Shown: positions 1-8,715 of the stretch, one piece after another
Position numbering within the stretch: position 1 is the first letter of the stretch
Layout: every line of letters begins with the position of its first letter
Assembly: GCA_022446905.1 (NCBI GenBank)
Contig: JAKVBT010000005.1
Location: forward strand, 738,451-802,450
DNA: 64,000 bases
Source: Phycisphaerales bacterium
Lineage (GTDB): Bacteria > Planctomycetota > Phycisphaerae > Phycisphaerales > SM1A02
Direction of reading: 5' to 3'
Made by a program: the position numbers and the translations under genes
The notes under the pieces: model-generated
The model's database searches: none
Seen by the model: the letters and a program-made list of their open reading frames with translations, nothing else
What the model was told of the DNA's origin: nothing

Positions 1-1
1 T

Positions 2-412
2 GCTGAACCATTTATTCGCAAGCGTGCCATTCGACATCTAGAAAAGGGTCGCGTGATCATTCTAGTAGCGGGCACGGGCAACCCATTCTTCACGACTGAT
101 ACCTGCGCGTCTTTGCGCGCCATCGAACTGAACTGCACTCGACTCCTAAAAGCAACGAAGGTCGATGGAATCTACTCCTCTGACCCATCCAAGGACAAGA
201 ACGCCACTCGATATGAAAGTCTTTCCTTCAGTGAAGCGATCGAGCGGCGACTTGGTGTCATGGACTTGACAGCACTGTCCATGTGCATGGAACACGATCT
301 GCCTGTCGTTGTCTTTGACTTCAAAGAAACTGGCAACATCCGCCGGGTCGTCGGCGGCGATGCCATTGGCACTCTTGTCACCAACTCAGCAACACCAGTT
401 GACACACACTGA
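2..412 (+). CDS. pyrH: UMP kinase, C-terminal part (cut by window edge)
   Basis: Reading frame 2 is open from the first bases and gives about 136 residues ending at 412. It contains the UMP kinase signatures AGTGNPFFTTDT near the start and VDGIYSSDP further on. The enzyme phosphorylates UMP to UDP with ATP in pyrimidine nucleotide synthesis and acts in the cytoplasm as a hexamer. The N-terminal half, with the first nucleotide-binding segment, lies outside the window. It is followed after 46 bases by frr on the same strand, the usual pyrH-frr pairing. Nothing looks damaged; the truncation is only the window boundary. Confidence 0.96.
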   Translation, partial: AEPFIRKRAIRHLEKGRVIILVAGTGNPFFTTDTCASLRAIELNCTRLLKATKVDGIYSSDPSKDKNATRYESLSFSEAIERRLGVMDLTALSMCMEHDLPVVVFDFKETGNIRRVVGGDAIGTLVTNSATPVDTH

Positions 413-458
413 ATCACCATCCGGGCAAACAGCCCGATAGCAAACTCTGGAGCGACCT

Positions 459-1022
459 ATGGCCGGCGACATCATTAAGGAAGCCAAAGCGGACATGAGC
501 CGCTGCATCGAGTATCTCCAGAATGAACTTCGTGGAATTCGAACCGGTCGCGCCAGCACTGCGCTACTGGAGTTCCTGAAGGTCGAGGCCTATGGCAGCC
601 AGTGCGACCTCAGGGATGTCGCCGCCGTGTCGGTCCCCGAAGCCACCCAATTGCTGGTGAAGCCATTTGATCCAACGCTTAAGAACGGCATCGCTAAATC
701 GATAGAAACTGCCGAACTTGGACTCAACCCACAAGTTGAAGGCGAGTCCATTCGCATTAATATTCCGCCGCCCTCGGCAGAGCGACGCAAGCAGTTGTCT
801 GGCCAGGTCAAGAAGATGGCCGAAGAGACCCGCGTGGCCATTCGCAATGTTCGACGCGATGCCATCAAGGCAGTTGATAAACAGGTCAAGGACAAATCTG
901 ACTCGATGTCCGAAGATCAAGGCAAGGATCTTCGCAGTGAAGTCGACGATTTGACCAAAGCGCAAATCGGAAAAGTCGACGAACTGTGCGACTCAAAAAC
1001 GACTGAGATTGAAGCGATCTGA
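459..1022 (+). CDS. frr: Ribosome recycling factor
   Basis: The 187-residue product matches the usual length of about 185. Family features include the LRGIRTGRAST segment near residue 24, IRINIPPPSAERRKQL around residues 99-114, and the C-terminal three-helix-bundle part RNVRRDAIK. With EF-G it splits post-termination ribosomes into subunits. An SD-like TGGAGCG lies just upstream of the ATG. It follows pyrH on the same strand and converges on rpoN, whose stop is only 8 bases away, leaving almost no room for a terminator. Confidence 0.97.
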   Translation: MAGDIIKEAKADMSRCIEYLQNELRGIRTGRASTALLEFLKVEAYGSQCDLRDVAAVSVPEATQLLVKPFDPTLKNGIAKSIETAELGLNPQVEGESIRINIPPPSAERRKQLSGQVKKMAEETRVAIRNVRRDAIKAVDKQVKDKSDSMSEDQGKDLRSEVDDLTKAQIGKVDELCDSKTTEIEAI

Positions 1023-1030
1023 TCGACGTT

Positions 1031-2533
1031 TCAATAGGTGCGGCGTAGGCGTGCCGGGGGAATTCCCAGCCGCTGGCGATACTTGACCACAGTGCGACGC
1101 GCAATGTCAACGCCCTGCTCCCGCAGTGCTTCTGCAATAGCCTCGTCTCCAAGTGGCTTCGCTGGATCTTCGCCTTCGATAATTTCAACCATCACTTGCC
1201 GCACAGCTTCCCATGACATCTGTTGACCGCCTGAAGTCTCCGTGCCTCCGGAGAAGAAGCGCCGCAGTGGAACAATGCCCCGCGGGGTTTGCATCCACTT
1301 ATCCGCCACCGCGCGGCTCACTGTGGCCACATGTACCCCAAGAAGATCTGCCACTTCCGTCATCGGCAATGGCTTGAGTCCTCGCGGACCAACATCAAAC
1401 CAGGCCCGCTGCCGATCAATCACGACCTCGACGACACGCAAAACGGAGGTCCGGCGCTGATTAATGGACTCAATGAGCCAGCGTGCATTATTGACGTTCT
1501 TGGACAAAAATGATCGTGTATCACCATCAAGATCTTTGTCCTTGGACATGTCTGAATAACGAGGCGACACACGCAGCGGAGGTATCAAGCCGTCACACAT
1601 TGCAGCAAAGTACTGATCACGCTCTTGATCGTATTCCACGATGACATCTGGAATAACTGGTGGCACACTCTCATCAACAAGAGTTCGCCCAGGAGACAGC
1701 GTCAGACGATGCATGTATTCCATGGCGGTCTTGATGTCATCCAGACCTAGGCCAGTCTCACGCGCAATGACTGGAAGTCGGTTCTGTACTAGATCATCAA
1801 GATGCGATTCGACCACCATGGCCACACGATCCCAAACCGCTGTGTCCTCCGGCTCACGCTGTTTCCAAGCTTCAATCTGCAGGAGCAGGCTTTGCTTGAT
1901 GGTCTGCGCGCCGATACCGGGCGGATCAACCAAATGAACCAGCAGGCCATGTGCCTGCTGCAAGGTTGCAAGTGGCAGTGCGCCCTGCGACTCCTGACGC
2001 TCTGCGATTTCTTCGAGAGGCAGGTCAAGAATCCCATTCGTGTTCAAATGCTCAATCAGCAAGCGACCCGCCAGAGCCACATCCTCAGACACTTCTGCAA
2101 AGGACCATTGATGAAGCACCTGATCGATGAGGTTGTCACCTCGAGCACTGATATTCGCCATCGCGTCCATCTTGCGATCGCGTTCGCCACGCATACGTGA
2201 GGCAGACCAACTCTGCGATGAGTACTCATTATCCATCGCTTCGCCATAGGTCCGCTCCATGGCTGCGAGACGCTTGAAGTCCTCAGTCCCCTCCCCCTCC
2301 TGCTCAACCGACGCCTCAGGCCTATCTGTCGATTCCTCTACCCCGGCGGGTGATTCGCCAGCAAGATGCTCATCGACCTCCAACGCGATGTTGTTTTCCA
2401 ACTCATGATCAATTCGCTCCTGAAGGGCTTGCACAGGGAGCTGAAGGATCTCCATCGACTGTATGAGCCGTGGACTGAGTTTCTGCTGCTGCGACAGGCC
2501 AAGCTGCTGCCGCATGTCCATCCGCATATCCAT
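1031..2533 (-). CDS. rpoN: RNA polymerase sigma-54 factor
   Basis: This 500-residue protein has the sigma-54 layout: a Gln-rich region I (LGLSQQQKLSPRLIQSMEIL), an acidic region II near residues 50-90, a core-binding domain, a helix-turn-helix around residues 375-400 (ADLLGVHVATVSRAVADKW), and the RpoN box ARRTVVKYR at about residues 478-486, which reads the -24 element. Sigma-54 promoters need AAA+ activators, none of which is in this window. It is the last gene of a leftward cluster dnaX-ybaB-recR-rpoN, 45 bases after recR. Two further in-frame ATGs lie within the first seven codons, so the exact start is uncertain. Confidence 0.95.
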   Translation of the reverse strand: MDMRMDMRQQLGLSQQQKLSPRLIQSMEILQLPVQALQERIDHELENNIALEVDEHLAGESPAGVEESTDRPEASVEQEGEGTEDFKRLAAMERTYGEAMDNEYSSQSWSASRMRGERDRKMDAMANISARGDNLIDQVLHQWSFAEVSEDVALAGRLLIEHLNTNGILDLPLEEIAERQESQGALPLATLQQAHGLLVHLVDPPGIGAQTIKQSLLLQIEAWKQREPEDTAVWDRVAMVVESHLDDLVQNRLPVIARETGLGLDDIKTAMEYMHRLTLSPGRTLVDESVPPVIPDVIVEYDQERDQYFAAMCDGLIPPLRVSPRYSDMSKDKDLDGDTRSFLSKNVNNARWLIESINQRRTSVLRVVEVVIDRQRAWFDVGPRGLKPLPMTEVADLLGVHVATVSRAVADKWMQTPRGIVPLRRFFSGGTETSGGQQMSWEAVRQVMVEIIEGEDPAKPLGDEAIAEALREQGVDIARRTVVKYRQRLGIPPARLRRTY

Positions 2534-2578
2534 GCATGCAGGGTATCGACTTCACCCCTCCAGCTACCCAGAATTCAC

Positions 2579-3208
2579 TCAGGAGTCCATCTTGCGGCGA
2601 CCAAGCAGTGCATCAGCCAACATGGCTGGCGTGGCAAACTCCAGACTCGATCCACTTGGCAGTCCACGAGCCAGACGCGTCACCTGAACCGATCGATCCC
2701 CAAGCAGTTCACCGATGTAATGCGCCGTAGTATCGCCCTCAAGGGTGGGACTGAGACCGATGATGACTTCTTCCACCCGTTCACCACGCGCATTCTGATC
2801 AGGACAATCGATGCGGTCAAGCAGTGACTGGATGGTCAAGTCTTCAGGCCCAACACCACCAAGGGGATCTAATCGGCCAGTGAGCACGTGATAGACACCA
2901 CGATGCAGACCGGTCGACTCGAGTCCAATCAAATCCTGTGGCTGCTCTACGACGAGCACGCATCCGGCCGTGCGCCCAGGGTCAGCACATATCCGGCATG
3001 GTTGCTGCTCGGCGAGATGCCAGCAAATTGGACAGCATCGCACCTCACGCTTGATCTCCATGATTGCACTGGCAAGGTCTTCGGCTTCTTGCAGATCTGT
3101 CTTCAGCAGATGGAAAGCCAGCCGGGTAGCACTACGGCGCCCGATCCCCGGCATGCGCTGCAATGCTTCAATCAACCGCTCAACTGCTTCGGGATAGCCC
3201 TTAGACAT
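2579..3208 (-). CDS. recR: Recombination mediator RecR
   Basis: Beginning at the ATG of MSKGYPEAVERL gives 209 residues, close to the usual 200; a longer upstream extension is not family-like. In order it shows the helix-hairpin-helix LQRMPGIGRRSATRLAFHLL, a four-cysteine zinc finger CCPICWHLAEQQPCRIC, and a Toprim domain starting VLVVEQPQDLIGLE, followed by LSPTLEGDTTAHYIGELL. RecR works with RecF/RecO to load RecA on gapped DNA. Its start lies 4 bases downstream of the ybaB stop, the classic dnaX-ybaB-recR order. Confidence 0.95.
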   Translation of the reverse strand: MSKGYPEAVERLIEALQRMPGIGRRSATRLAFHLLKTDLQEAEDLASAIMEIKREVRCCPICWHLAEQQPCRICADPGRTAGCVLVVEQPQDLIGLESTGLHRGVYHVLTGRLDPLGGVGPEDLTIQSLLDRIDCPDQNARGERVEEVIIGLSPTLEGDTTAHYIGELLGDRSVQVTRLARGLPSGSSLEFATPAMLADALLGRRKMDS

Positions 3209-3212
3209 CGCT

Positions 3213-3557
3213 TCAGAACGGCCCTGGCAATGAACCACCAGGCGGCATCGGCAGGCCGATTTCTTCGGCAACCTCAGCAAGGCGTCGCTGCGCTTCCTGA
3301 CGCGCCATGGCTAAGGCCTCGTTGACCGTCACCTGCACAAGACCGGCCAAACGCTCCAGATCGGCCTCCTCGCTGATCTGAATATCTTCGATGCGCAAAT
3401 CACCCGTAGCCGTCACCGAGACAGTCCCACCAGCTGATGTCGCCTCAACACGCAGAGTCGAGAGACTGGCCTTGACCTCCTCCATGCGTGCCTGCATACG
3501 CGGGAGATCCTTCATCATGGACGCCAGACCTGCCATATTCTTGAACCCACCGAGCAT
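3213..3557 (-). CDS. ybaB: YbaB/EbfC nucleoid-associated protein
   Basis: The small protein (about 114 residues) starts MLGGFKNMAGLASMMKDLP and has the GGTVSVTATGDLRIEDIQIS beta section typical of YbaB. Family members form dimers that bind DNA non-specifically or with weak preference; the cellular role is unclear. A GTG precedes this ATG by one codon, but the AGGAGG inside the end of dnaX sits 8 bases from the ATG, which favours the ATG. It lies between dnaX and recR, as in many bacteria. Confidence 0.93.
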   Translation of the reverse strand: MLGGFKNMAGLASMMKDLPRMQARMEEVKASLSTLRVEATSAGGTVSVTATGDLRIEDIQISEEADLERLAGLVQVTVNEALAMARQEAQRRLAEVAEEIGLPMPPGGSLPGPF

Positions 3558-3560
3558 CAC

Positions 3561-5168
3561 TCAATCCTCCTTGGTGTCTTCAATCCGCCGCACATTCACC
3601 ACTTCAGCATCAAACAATTCAGTCACCAATTTGACATTTGGATCATCAAGTTCCGCACCCTGCTCACTGGACTCAACCGTTGACACTGACGCTGCCCGTT
3701 GATCATGAACACGCAAGGCACGCCCCGACAACTGCCCAAGTCGTTCTGCAAGACGATCCAAGACCATTGATGGCACATGACCGCCGCCAACAGCCTGCAC
3801 AGTCAGAACATCACCATTGAGTTCCAGCGGCTCGATGTCCTCCAAAGCCGCTTGCGCGGATTTTGATGTGGCTGTCTCAAGCAGTCGTTTCCACATTGCA
3901 TCCATTCCATCGATTGATGGCGGAGTCGACTTTGACGCTGGCCGTTGCTTTGCTGGCTTCTTCTTTGGTGTTGGCGGTGGCGACTTTGCCTCAACATCAA
4001 CTGGCGTACGCAGCTTGCGAGTCGCTAACTGAGCAGGAACTTTCTGAGCTCCTACTGAGGCAGGATCAGCTGCTGCAGACGGGTCCGACAAGGCAGCAGA
4101 GAGCGCCAAGCGTGCAACAGTAGCGTCAAGTACCGCTCGAGCCGAAGCCCCCAACTTCGCCTGCCGGGCTGCAGCTTCGCACACTGCAATGGCGTGCACC
4201 ATAGCTGCCACATCGGAGCGATCAGCCCGCAGTTTGATCTCCGCTCGCCCTTCTTCAGTAGCTTCCACCAGATCTGTATTTATTCCACATGTCTGCAGCA
4301 AAAGGACATCACGGAAGGACGCAATCAGCGCCTCAAGTGCCTGATCAATACTGGTGCCACGAGCCATCAGCGCATCGATCGCCTGCAACGCCCCACCAGG
4401 ATCTGAATCAATCACAGCATCAAGAACATCATCAACCAGCGCTGTTTCCGGCAGGCCGAGCATGTCCTCCACCAACTCAAGGGACAAAGTGGTATCACCA
4501 CCAGCAAGAAGGCGATCGAGAATGCTTAGCGCATCGCGCATCGACCCATTACCAAGCATCGCCACCCGATGCACTACAGCGGCATCGGCAGACACACCTT
4601 CTTGCTCAAGCACAGATGCAAGGTGAGATGCAATCATGGCGACTGGAATTGGACGAAAATCAAAGCGTTGACATCGACTCTGAATCGTCGCCAGCACCTT
4701 GTGTGGCTCTGTCGTACACAGAATGAACTTCACATGCGGCGGCGGCTCTTCCATCGTCTTCAGAAGCGTGTTGAACGACTCGGTCGTCAACATGTGAACC
4801 TCATCGATGATGTAGATGCGATAGCGACATCGAGCCGGGGACAGTCCTGCTGAAGCAATCAACTCTCTTGCTTCCTGCACGCCACGATTGGACGCACCAT
4901 CGATCTCGATGACATCCAAATCGTCCCCTCGCATGATGGCCTCAGCAATGGCCTCGGCATCAGCCAATGAATTGTCGACGTTGAGTGCCCTTGCCAGGAT
5001 GCGGGCCATTGTGGTCTTGCCCACGCCACGTGTACCACAGAACAAATAGGCATGAGCCGTACGCTCACTCTCGACCGCACGCTGCAAGGTCTGTGCAATC
5101 GACTCTTGACCAACGACTTCTCCGAAGTCACGGCTGCGATAGCGTCGAGCCAGAACGGTGTAAGACAC
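3561..5168 (-). CDS. dnaX: DNA polymerase III gamma/tau subunit
   Basis: From the GTG of VSYTVLARRYRSRDF the protein has 535 residues; this start matches the family N-terminus (SYxVLARKYRP), while the open frame upstream encodes unrelated sequence. It has a Walker A GTRGVGKTT, Walker B IIDEVHML, sensor 1 LCTTEPHKVL and the SRC arginine-finger motif IQSRCQRF, so it should drive clamp-loader ATPase activity. The usual four-cysteine zinc module after the Walker A helix is absent: ARALNVDNSLADAEAIAEAI has no cysteine. The C-terminal part has a Pro/Lys-rich linker (about residues 395-425). It heads the dnaX-ybaB-recR-rpoN cluster. Confidence 0.94.
   Translation of the reverse strand: MSYTVLARRYRSRDFGEVVGQESIAQTLQRAVESERTAHAYLFCGTRGVGKTTMARILARALNVDNSLADAEAIAEAIMRGDDLDVIEIDGASNRGVQEARELIASAGLSPARCRYRIYIIDEVHMLTTESFNTLLKTMEEPPPHVKFILCTTEPHKVLATIQSRCQRFDFRPIPVAMIASHLASVLEQEGVSADAAVVHRVAMLGNGSMRDALSILDRLLAGGDTTLSLELVEDMLGLPETALVDDVLDAVIDSDPGGALQAIDALMARGTSIDQALEALIASFRDVLLLQTCGINTDLVEATEEGRAEIKLRADRSDVAAMVHAIAVCEAAARQAKLGASARAVLDATVARLALSAALSDPSAAADPASVGAQKVPAQLATRKLRTPVDVEAKSPPPTPKKKPAKQRPASKSTPPSIDGMDAMWKRLLETATSKSAQAALEDIEPLELNGDVLTVQAVGGGHVPSMVLDRLAERLGQLSGRALRVHDQRAASVSTVESSEQGAELDDPNVKLVTELFDAEVVNVRRIEDTKED
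3566..3571 (-). promoter_or_regulatory. Shine-Dalgarno of ybaB inside dnaX
   Basis: The minus strand reads AGGAGG here, in the last codons of dnaX and 8 bases upstream of the ybaB ATG. It suggests coupled translation after dnaX termination and decides the ATG over the adjacent GTG. Confidence 0.6.
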
Positions 5169-5382
5169 AGGCGCCTCAAATCTGGGGAAAGAATGCGCAG
5201 GAAGTTGCAAGAACCCTGTCGAGGAGCTGTGGTGGGCGACCAGGCGATCACCGGCATGGGCGGCGACGCTTATGGCTGCTGCGGTCAAGCCCTGACCAGG
5301 TTCACGAGCTACCCACCAGGCGGACCCGGCCGCCCACCGCAACTCCTCGCGTCGTCCATGGTAGCCACATCACCACCACTGG

Positions 5383-5388
5383 TACACT
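5383..5388 (+). promoter_or_regulatory. Candidate -10 box for a leaderless PIN-TRAM transcript
   Basis: TACACT preceded by TGG (extended -10 form TGnTACACT) lies 7 bases before the ATG at 5396. A start site about 7 bases downstream would fall on the ATG itself. No convincing -35 is seen. Confidence 0.4.
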
Positions 5389-5395
5389 CGCCACC

Positions 5396-6586
5396 ATGGG
5401 AATACCGCCCACACAGATGCGCGATCGAGAACGTCCCTGGACTGCGACCGACGATGAGCAGCCTCGCAGCCCATTTTTGTTGGCAGCGATCCGATTCCTC
5501 TACCTGGGCCTCATGGTGGCGGCGGCCTCGATCCCGATCATTGGCACCGGACCTGGGGGGAGTGAACTCATCGACTTCGTCATCCCAGCCAGCACAACCC
5601 TCATGGTGGCGGTCATTGTCGTGCTTCTGGACATGCGCACCCCGGATAAGCGGATTTCCAACGTCGTTGGCGTCTATCTCGCGATTGTCGCGGGCCTCTT
5701 TGCCGCCCTGGCAGTAGGGGTACTGATCGACTTGATCGCCGAGGCATGGGAACTGACCACCGAGGACTTCGCACTGAAGTACTTGACGCTTCTGAAGCTG
5801 GCCATTGGCCTGACGCTCTGCTACGTCTCTGTCTCGGTGGTTCTTTCAACTCGGGACAGCATTCGCATGCTCATCCCTTATGTTGAATTCAACCGTCAAG
5901 TACGTGGCATTCGGCCGCTGCTACTAGACACTTCGTCGCTCATTGATGGGCGGCTGAATGGGCTGTCAAAAACGGGCTTCTTGGATGCCCCAATTATTAT
6001 TCCACAATTCGTAGTTGACGAAGCCCATCAACTCGCTGACTCCTCCGACAAACTCAAACGAGAGCGTGGCCGCAGAGGCCTTGCCAACCTCCGACTGCTT
6101 CAGGAGGTATCAAGTTCTACCGTGCAAATTGAGCCGCTTGAACTGGTGCCTGGAACAGATGTCGATACATCCCTGATCGAAGTTGCGGCCGAAAAAAACC
6201 TGCGCATCGTCACAACTGATGCAAACTTGGCAAGGGTGGCAGATATTCGCGGCGTATACACACTCAACTTACATGAGCTGAGCAGCGTCACAGCAGCGCC
6301 TGCGGTTCCCGGCAACACGATTCAACTTGAGATCATCCGAGCTGGCGACGGCCCTGGCCAAGGCGTTGGCTTTCTCCCAGATGGAACCATGGTGGTGGTC
6401 GAATCGGGCCAGAACAGTATCGGCCAGACCATCGGTGTAGTGATCACCAACTCGGTGCAGACAAGCGCCGGTCGAATCGTCTTCGCGAAAGATGCACACG
6501 GCGAAGATTCACAGGAAAGCGGGTCACTGCGTCAATCTGCAACCAGCGGCCAACCCCGACACCGCGGCCCCGGCCCCAATGCATAA
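5396..6586 (+). CDS. Membrane-anchored PIN-TRAM domain protein (YacL-like)
   Basis: Starting at ATG 5396 gives 396 residues. Residues 25-160 hold about four hydrophobic segments. A PIN nuclease domain follows from about residue 175, with acidic residues in LLLDTSSLIDGRL, VVDEAHQLAD and IVTTDANLARVA. A C-terminal TRAM-like beta domain (GQGVGFLPDGTMVVVE) and a Pro/His-rich tail close the protein. The architecture matches Bacillus YacL-like proteins, probably a membrane-bound RNase; the substrate is unknown. It is transcribed divergently from dnaX across about 227 bases. Much longer upstream frames cover antisense of dnaX and were rejected. Confidence 0.85.
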   Translation: MGIPPTQMRDRERPWTATDDEQPRSPFLLAAIRFLYLGLMVAAASIPIIGTGPGGSELIDFVIPASTTLMVAVIVVLLDMRTPDKRISNVVGVYLAIVAGLFAALAVGVLIDLIAEAWELTTEDFALKYLTLLKLAIGLTLCYVSVSVVLSTRDSIRMLIPYVEFNRQVRGIRPLLLDTSSLIDGRLNGLSKTGFLDAPIIIPQFVVDEAHQLADSSDKLKRERGRRGLANLRLLQEVSSSTVQIEPLELVPGTDVDTSLIEVAAEKNLRIVTTDANLARVADIRGVYTLNLHELSSVTAAPAVPGNTIQLEIIRAGDGPGQGVGFLPDGTMVVVESGQNSIGQTIGVVITNSVQTSAGRIVFAKDAHGEDSQESGSLRQSATSGQPRHRGPGPNA

Positions 6587-6635
6587 CCACTGAGCACCCC
6601 CAGCATCACCGCTCATCTGCCAACAACACAGTTGG

Positions 6636-8225
6636 CTACTCCCACTCGATGGTGGCTGGCGGCTTGCTTGATATGTCGTAGACAACGCGATTGACGCCTG
6701 CGACCTCATTGATAATGCGATTACTGATGGTGGCAAGGACATCAAATGGAATTCTTGCCCAGTCTGCAGTCATGAAGTCCTGCGTCTCCACCGCCCTGAC
6801 CGCGACAACCGAGTCATAGGTACGACCGTCACCCATGACACCAACACTTTGTACTGGAAGCAGTACCGCAAAGACCTGATCCGTACTTCGGTAGAGATTT
6901 GCAGCAACGATCTCATCGAGAACAATCTCATCGCACTCACGCAGCAGATCTAATTTCTCTGGCTCAATTTCGCCAAGCACGCGCACAGCGAGGCCTGGAC
7001 CGGGAAACGGATGACGCCAGACAATATGAGGGGGAAGCCCAAGCACCTCACCAAGTCGACGCACCTCATCCTTAAAGAGATCACGCAACGGCTCAATCAA
7101 CTCGAACCCAAGTTGTTCAGGCAGACCCCCGACATTGTGATGCAGTTTGATATTGGCCGCTGTCCCCGCATGGCCATGCCCAGATTCGATTACGTCAGGA
7201 TAGAGCGTCCCTTGGGCCAAGAAGTGAACTGGAGGCCCTCCGTCCGAAGCAACCTCCGCTGCCGCTTGCTGAAAGACCTCAATGAAACGATGACCAATGC
7301 GACGCCGCTTCTCTTGCGGATCTGAAATGCCCTTGAGATCACCAAGAAACTCGCTGGTGGCATCCACCACACGAAGATCGATCTCAAAGTGGTCCCGGAA
7401 GGTCGTCTCAACGAGATCCCGTTCCTTCTTTCGTAGCAGTCCATTGTCCACAAAGATGCAGGTCAACTGATCGCCGATTGCCCGCGCGAGCAACGCTGCT
7501 ACTACTGAAGAGTCAACACCACCACTGAGACCGCAAATGACCCGACGATCTCCGACCAATTGTGGAATTGAAGCGCACTGTGACTCCATGAAGTCGGACA
7601 TACGCCATGTCCCCTGGCAACCACATACTTCGTAGAGAAAGTTGCGAAGTAGATCGACGCCATGTGGCGTATGGGTCACTTCGGGGTGGAACTGCAAGCC
7701 GTAGAACTGACCTCCTTTGTGCCTGACTGCAGCTGCCGGGCAGGAGTCAGTAGAAGCGATCACATCAAAGGAACTTGGAAGATCAGTGACCTGATCTCCA
7801 TGGCTCATCCAGACAGTCATGTCTTCAGGCAGGCTGGCAAAGAGTCCGTTGCGCTGCTGAACTTGCAAACGCGCCCGACCAAACTCTCGACGTTCAGCGC
7901 GCTCGATGCCCGCACCGAGCATCGAACAGCCCAGCTGCATGCCATAGCAAATCCCCAGCACAGGAACATCCAGTTCCAAAAGCGCTGGGTCACACCGCGG
8001 CGCCCCTTCCTCATTAATACTTGCTGGACCACCAGAAAAAATGATCCCCCGCGGAGCAAGCGCTTGCACCTCTTGGACTGCGACATCAGGCGCCATTAAA
8101 ACGCTGAAGGCTCCCGCTTCTCGCACCCGCCGCGCAATCAACTGGGCATATTGACTGCCAAAGTCGATGATCGGAATCGTGTCGACACCGGGCGGACGGG
8201 TCGACCCAATGGCGATAGCTGCCAT
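6636..8225 (-). CDS. guaA: GMP synthase (glutamine-hydrolysing)
   Basis: The 529-residue protein has a class I glutamine amidotransferase domain (nucleophile Cys in [10 protein letters not shown], with [10 protein letters not shown] supplying the catalytic His and Glu), then the ATP-pyrophosphatase domain with the P-loop [14 protein letters not shown], and the GMP-synthase dimerisation tail ending KPPATIEWE. It converts XMP, ATP and glutamine to GMP. Length and motifs are standard. The start is preceded by AGGAGA. It is a single-gene unit, divergent from the STAS/MlaE pair. Confidence 0.97.
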   Translation of the reverse strand: MAAIAIGSTRPPGVDTIPIIDFGSQYAQLIARRVREAGAFSVLMAPDVAVQEVQALAPRGIIFSGGPASINEEGAPRCDPALLELDVPVLGICYGMQLGCSMLGAGIERAERREFGRARLQVQQRNGLFASLPEDMTVWMSHGDQVTDLPSSFDVIASTDSCPAAAVRHKGGQFYGLQFHPEVTHTPHGVDLLRNFLYEVCGCQGTWRMSDFMESQCASIPQLVGDRRVICGLSGGVDSSVVAALLARAIGDQLTCIFVDNGLLRKKERDLVETTFRDHFEIDLRVVDATSEFLGDLKGISDPQEKRRRIGHRFIEVFQQAAAEVASDGGPPVHFLAQGTLYPDVIESGHGHAGTAANIKLHHNVGGLPEQLGFELIEPLRDLFKDEVRRLGEVLGLPPHIVWRHPFPGPGLAVRVLGEIEPEKLDLLRECDEIVLDEIVAANLYRSTDQVFAVLLPVQSVGVMGDGRTYDSVVAVRAVETQDFMTADWARIPFDVLATISNRIINEVAGVNRVVYDISSKPPATIEWE

Positions 8226-8366
8226 ACGGGCGGTCTCCTCAGAATCACGGATTCTACTGCCGGAGACACCGACTCGCCTGAGGCCGTAGGCGGCGGTATC
8301 ATCGCGTCACCGTGGTCGAATCAGCCCGGAAGCATATATGTTCGGGACCTGACAAAGGATGTATCC

Positions 8367-8714
8367 ATGGCGCCCAATGACGCCTCCATCAACATTGACA
8401 TTCAACGAACTGACGAATGTCTCCGCATCCACCCACAGGGGGATATCAACCTGCAGAGCTCACCTGCTCTGCGGCAAACGCTCAAATCCGCACTGTCTGA
8501 AGGCCAAGAACCTGTTGACATCGTGCTGGCCGACGTGGAATACATGGACTCATCTGGCGTCGCCACCCTGGTTGAAGCCCTGCAACAGTGCCGACAACAC
8601 GGGCGGACACTGCGGCTGCTGGCCCCCACTCCACGGGTGCACTCCATCTTTCAGATCGCCAAATTGGACTCCATCTTCACCATCGTGACCGATCCCGAGG
8701 GTCACGACACCTGA
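8367..8714 (+). CDS. STAS-domain protein (MlaB / anti-sigma antagonist type)
   Basis: The 115-residue protein from ATG 8367 is a single STAS domain, with CLRIHPQGDINLQSSPALR at the start and the switch segment YMDSSGVATLVEALQ, where DSSGV holds the Ser commonly phosphorylated in SpoIIAA-like proteins. It sits one base upstream of an MlaE-type permease, so the closest functional model is MlaB, the cytoplasmic STAS partner of the Mla phospholipid transporter, rather than a sigma regulator. AAAGGATG upstream may serve as SD. Role in transport is inferred from context. Confidence 0.82.
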   Translation: MAPNDASINIDIQRTDECLRIHPQGDINLQSSPALRQTLKSALSEGQEPVDIVLADVEYMDSSGVATLVEALQQCRQHGRTLRLLAPTPRVHSIFQIAKLDSIFTIVTDPEGHDT

Positions 8715-8715
8715 A

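Noticed and set aside
5169-5342. Upstream extension of dnaX by 58 codons
   Set aside because: The extension has no family similarity; the GTG at 5168 matches the conserved SYxVLARKYR start.
4985-5395. Upstream extension of the PIN-TRAM frame
   Set aside because: It is antisense to dnaX, and no family member has such an N-terminus; ATG 5396 has a -10 box.
6619-6636. GCCAAC-AACACA-GTTGGC hairpin between PIN-TRAM and guaA as a terminator
   Set aside because: Only a 6-bp stem, no T-run, and it overlaps the guaA stop; too weak to call.
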